A stretch of DNA of 5,931 bases from an uncultured Bacteroidales bacterium (GTDB lineage Bacteria; Bacteroidota; Bacteroidia; Bacteroidales; UBA932): NCBI GenBank assembly GCA_946617545.1, contig CAMOKK010000089.1:1-5931 (forward strand). The letters are read 5' to 3'. This document shows positions 5,880 to 5,931 of the stretch, piece by piece. Below the pieces are notes generated by a model. It worked only from the letters and a program-made list of their open reading frames with translations, ran no database searches and was not told where the DNA came from. Each line of letters opens with the position of its first letter. The stretch's first letter is position 1. Made by a program: the position numbers and the translations under genes.

Positions 5880-5931
5880 GGTTCCGTAGCTCAGCTGGAT
5901 AGAGCAACAGCCTTCTAAGCTGTGGGTCTTG
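5880..5931 (+). tRNA. tRNA-Arg (anticodon TCT), 3' end beyond window
   Basis: The 5' two-thirds of a tRNA are visible. The acceptor strand is GGTTCCG (5880-5886), followed by T8 A9. The D-arm is GCTC/GAGC (5889-5892 with 5902-5905) around AGCTGGATA. The anticodon stem is ACAGC/GCTGT (5907-5911 with 5919-5923), with loop CTTCTAA and anticodon TCT at 5914-5916. The variable loop follows and the T-arm is cut by the window edge. TCT reads the arginine codons AGA and AGG. The acceptor and T-stem pairing cannot be verified, so a full gene is assumed. It shares the strand with the exported protein gene but has its own promoter-like box. Confidence 0.93.

Noticed and set aside
5880..5931. tRNA-Arg as an integration site for a mobile element
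   Set aside because: tRNA genes are frequent attachment sites, but the 3' end is outside the window, and no integrase or repeat of the tRNA end is visible.

Overview
The window looks like a chromosomal segment of a Bacteroidota bacterium, most likely a GC-rich member of the Bacteroidales. Four observations point there. Promoter-like elements match the Bacteroidetes -7 consensus TAnnTTTG. No start codon has a recognisable Shine-Dalgarno sequence; the leaders are AT-rich instead. The polysaccharide-export protein is of the long multi-SLBB type with the N-terminal 'AELAKRGLSE..VRARLL' region typical of that phylum. A GH92 glycosidase, a family abundant in Bacteroidales, is present. Genus cannot be fixed from this sequence.

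Layout: (1) 1-4283, minus strand, is a tight three-gene cluster transcribed right to left. It runs from a large periplasmic/outer-membrane polysaccharide export protein (Poly_export plus about seven SLBB-like repeats, 892 aa), through an inner-membrane Wzz-family chain-length determinant (378 aa, 3-nt gap), to the 5' part of a GH92-type alpha-mannosidase with a lipoprotein-like signal (11-nt overlap, cut by the left window edge). A Bacteroidetes -7 box lies 35-42 nt upstream of the first gene. (2) 4343-4795, minus strand, is a 150-aa PPC/DUF296 domain protein with its metal-binding histidines. (3) 4796-4867 is a short divergent promoter region. (4) 4868-5839, plus strand, is an exported 323-aa protein of unknown function whose two halves resemble each other. 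(5) 5880-5931, plus strand, is the 5' part of a tRNA-Arg (anticodon TCT) with its own promoter, running off the right edge.

Working together: the SLBB protein and the Wzz protein form the expected outer-membrane/inner-membrane pair that sets length and exports a capsule or exopolysaccharide. The unusual point is the third cistron. An alpha-mannosidase is overlapped with, and so probably translationally coupled to, the Wzz gene. This suggests, as inference only, that glycan trimming or mannoside harvesting is co-expressed with polysaccharide export. No transposase, phage gene, CRISPR array or plasmid feature was seen, and no stretch over 300 bases lacks a gene.
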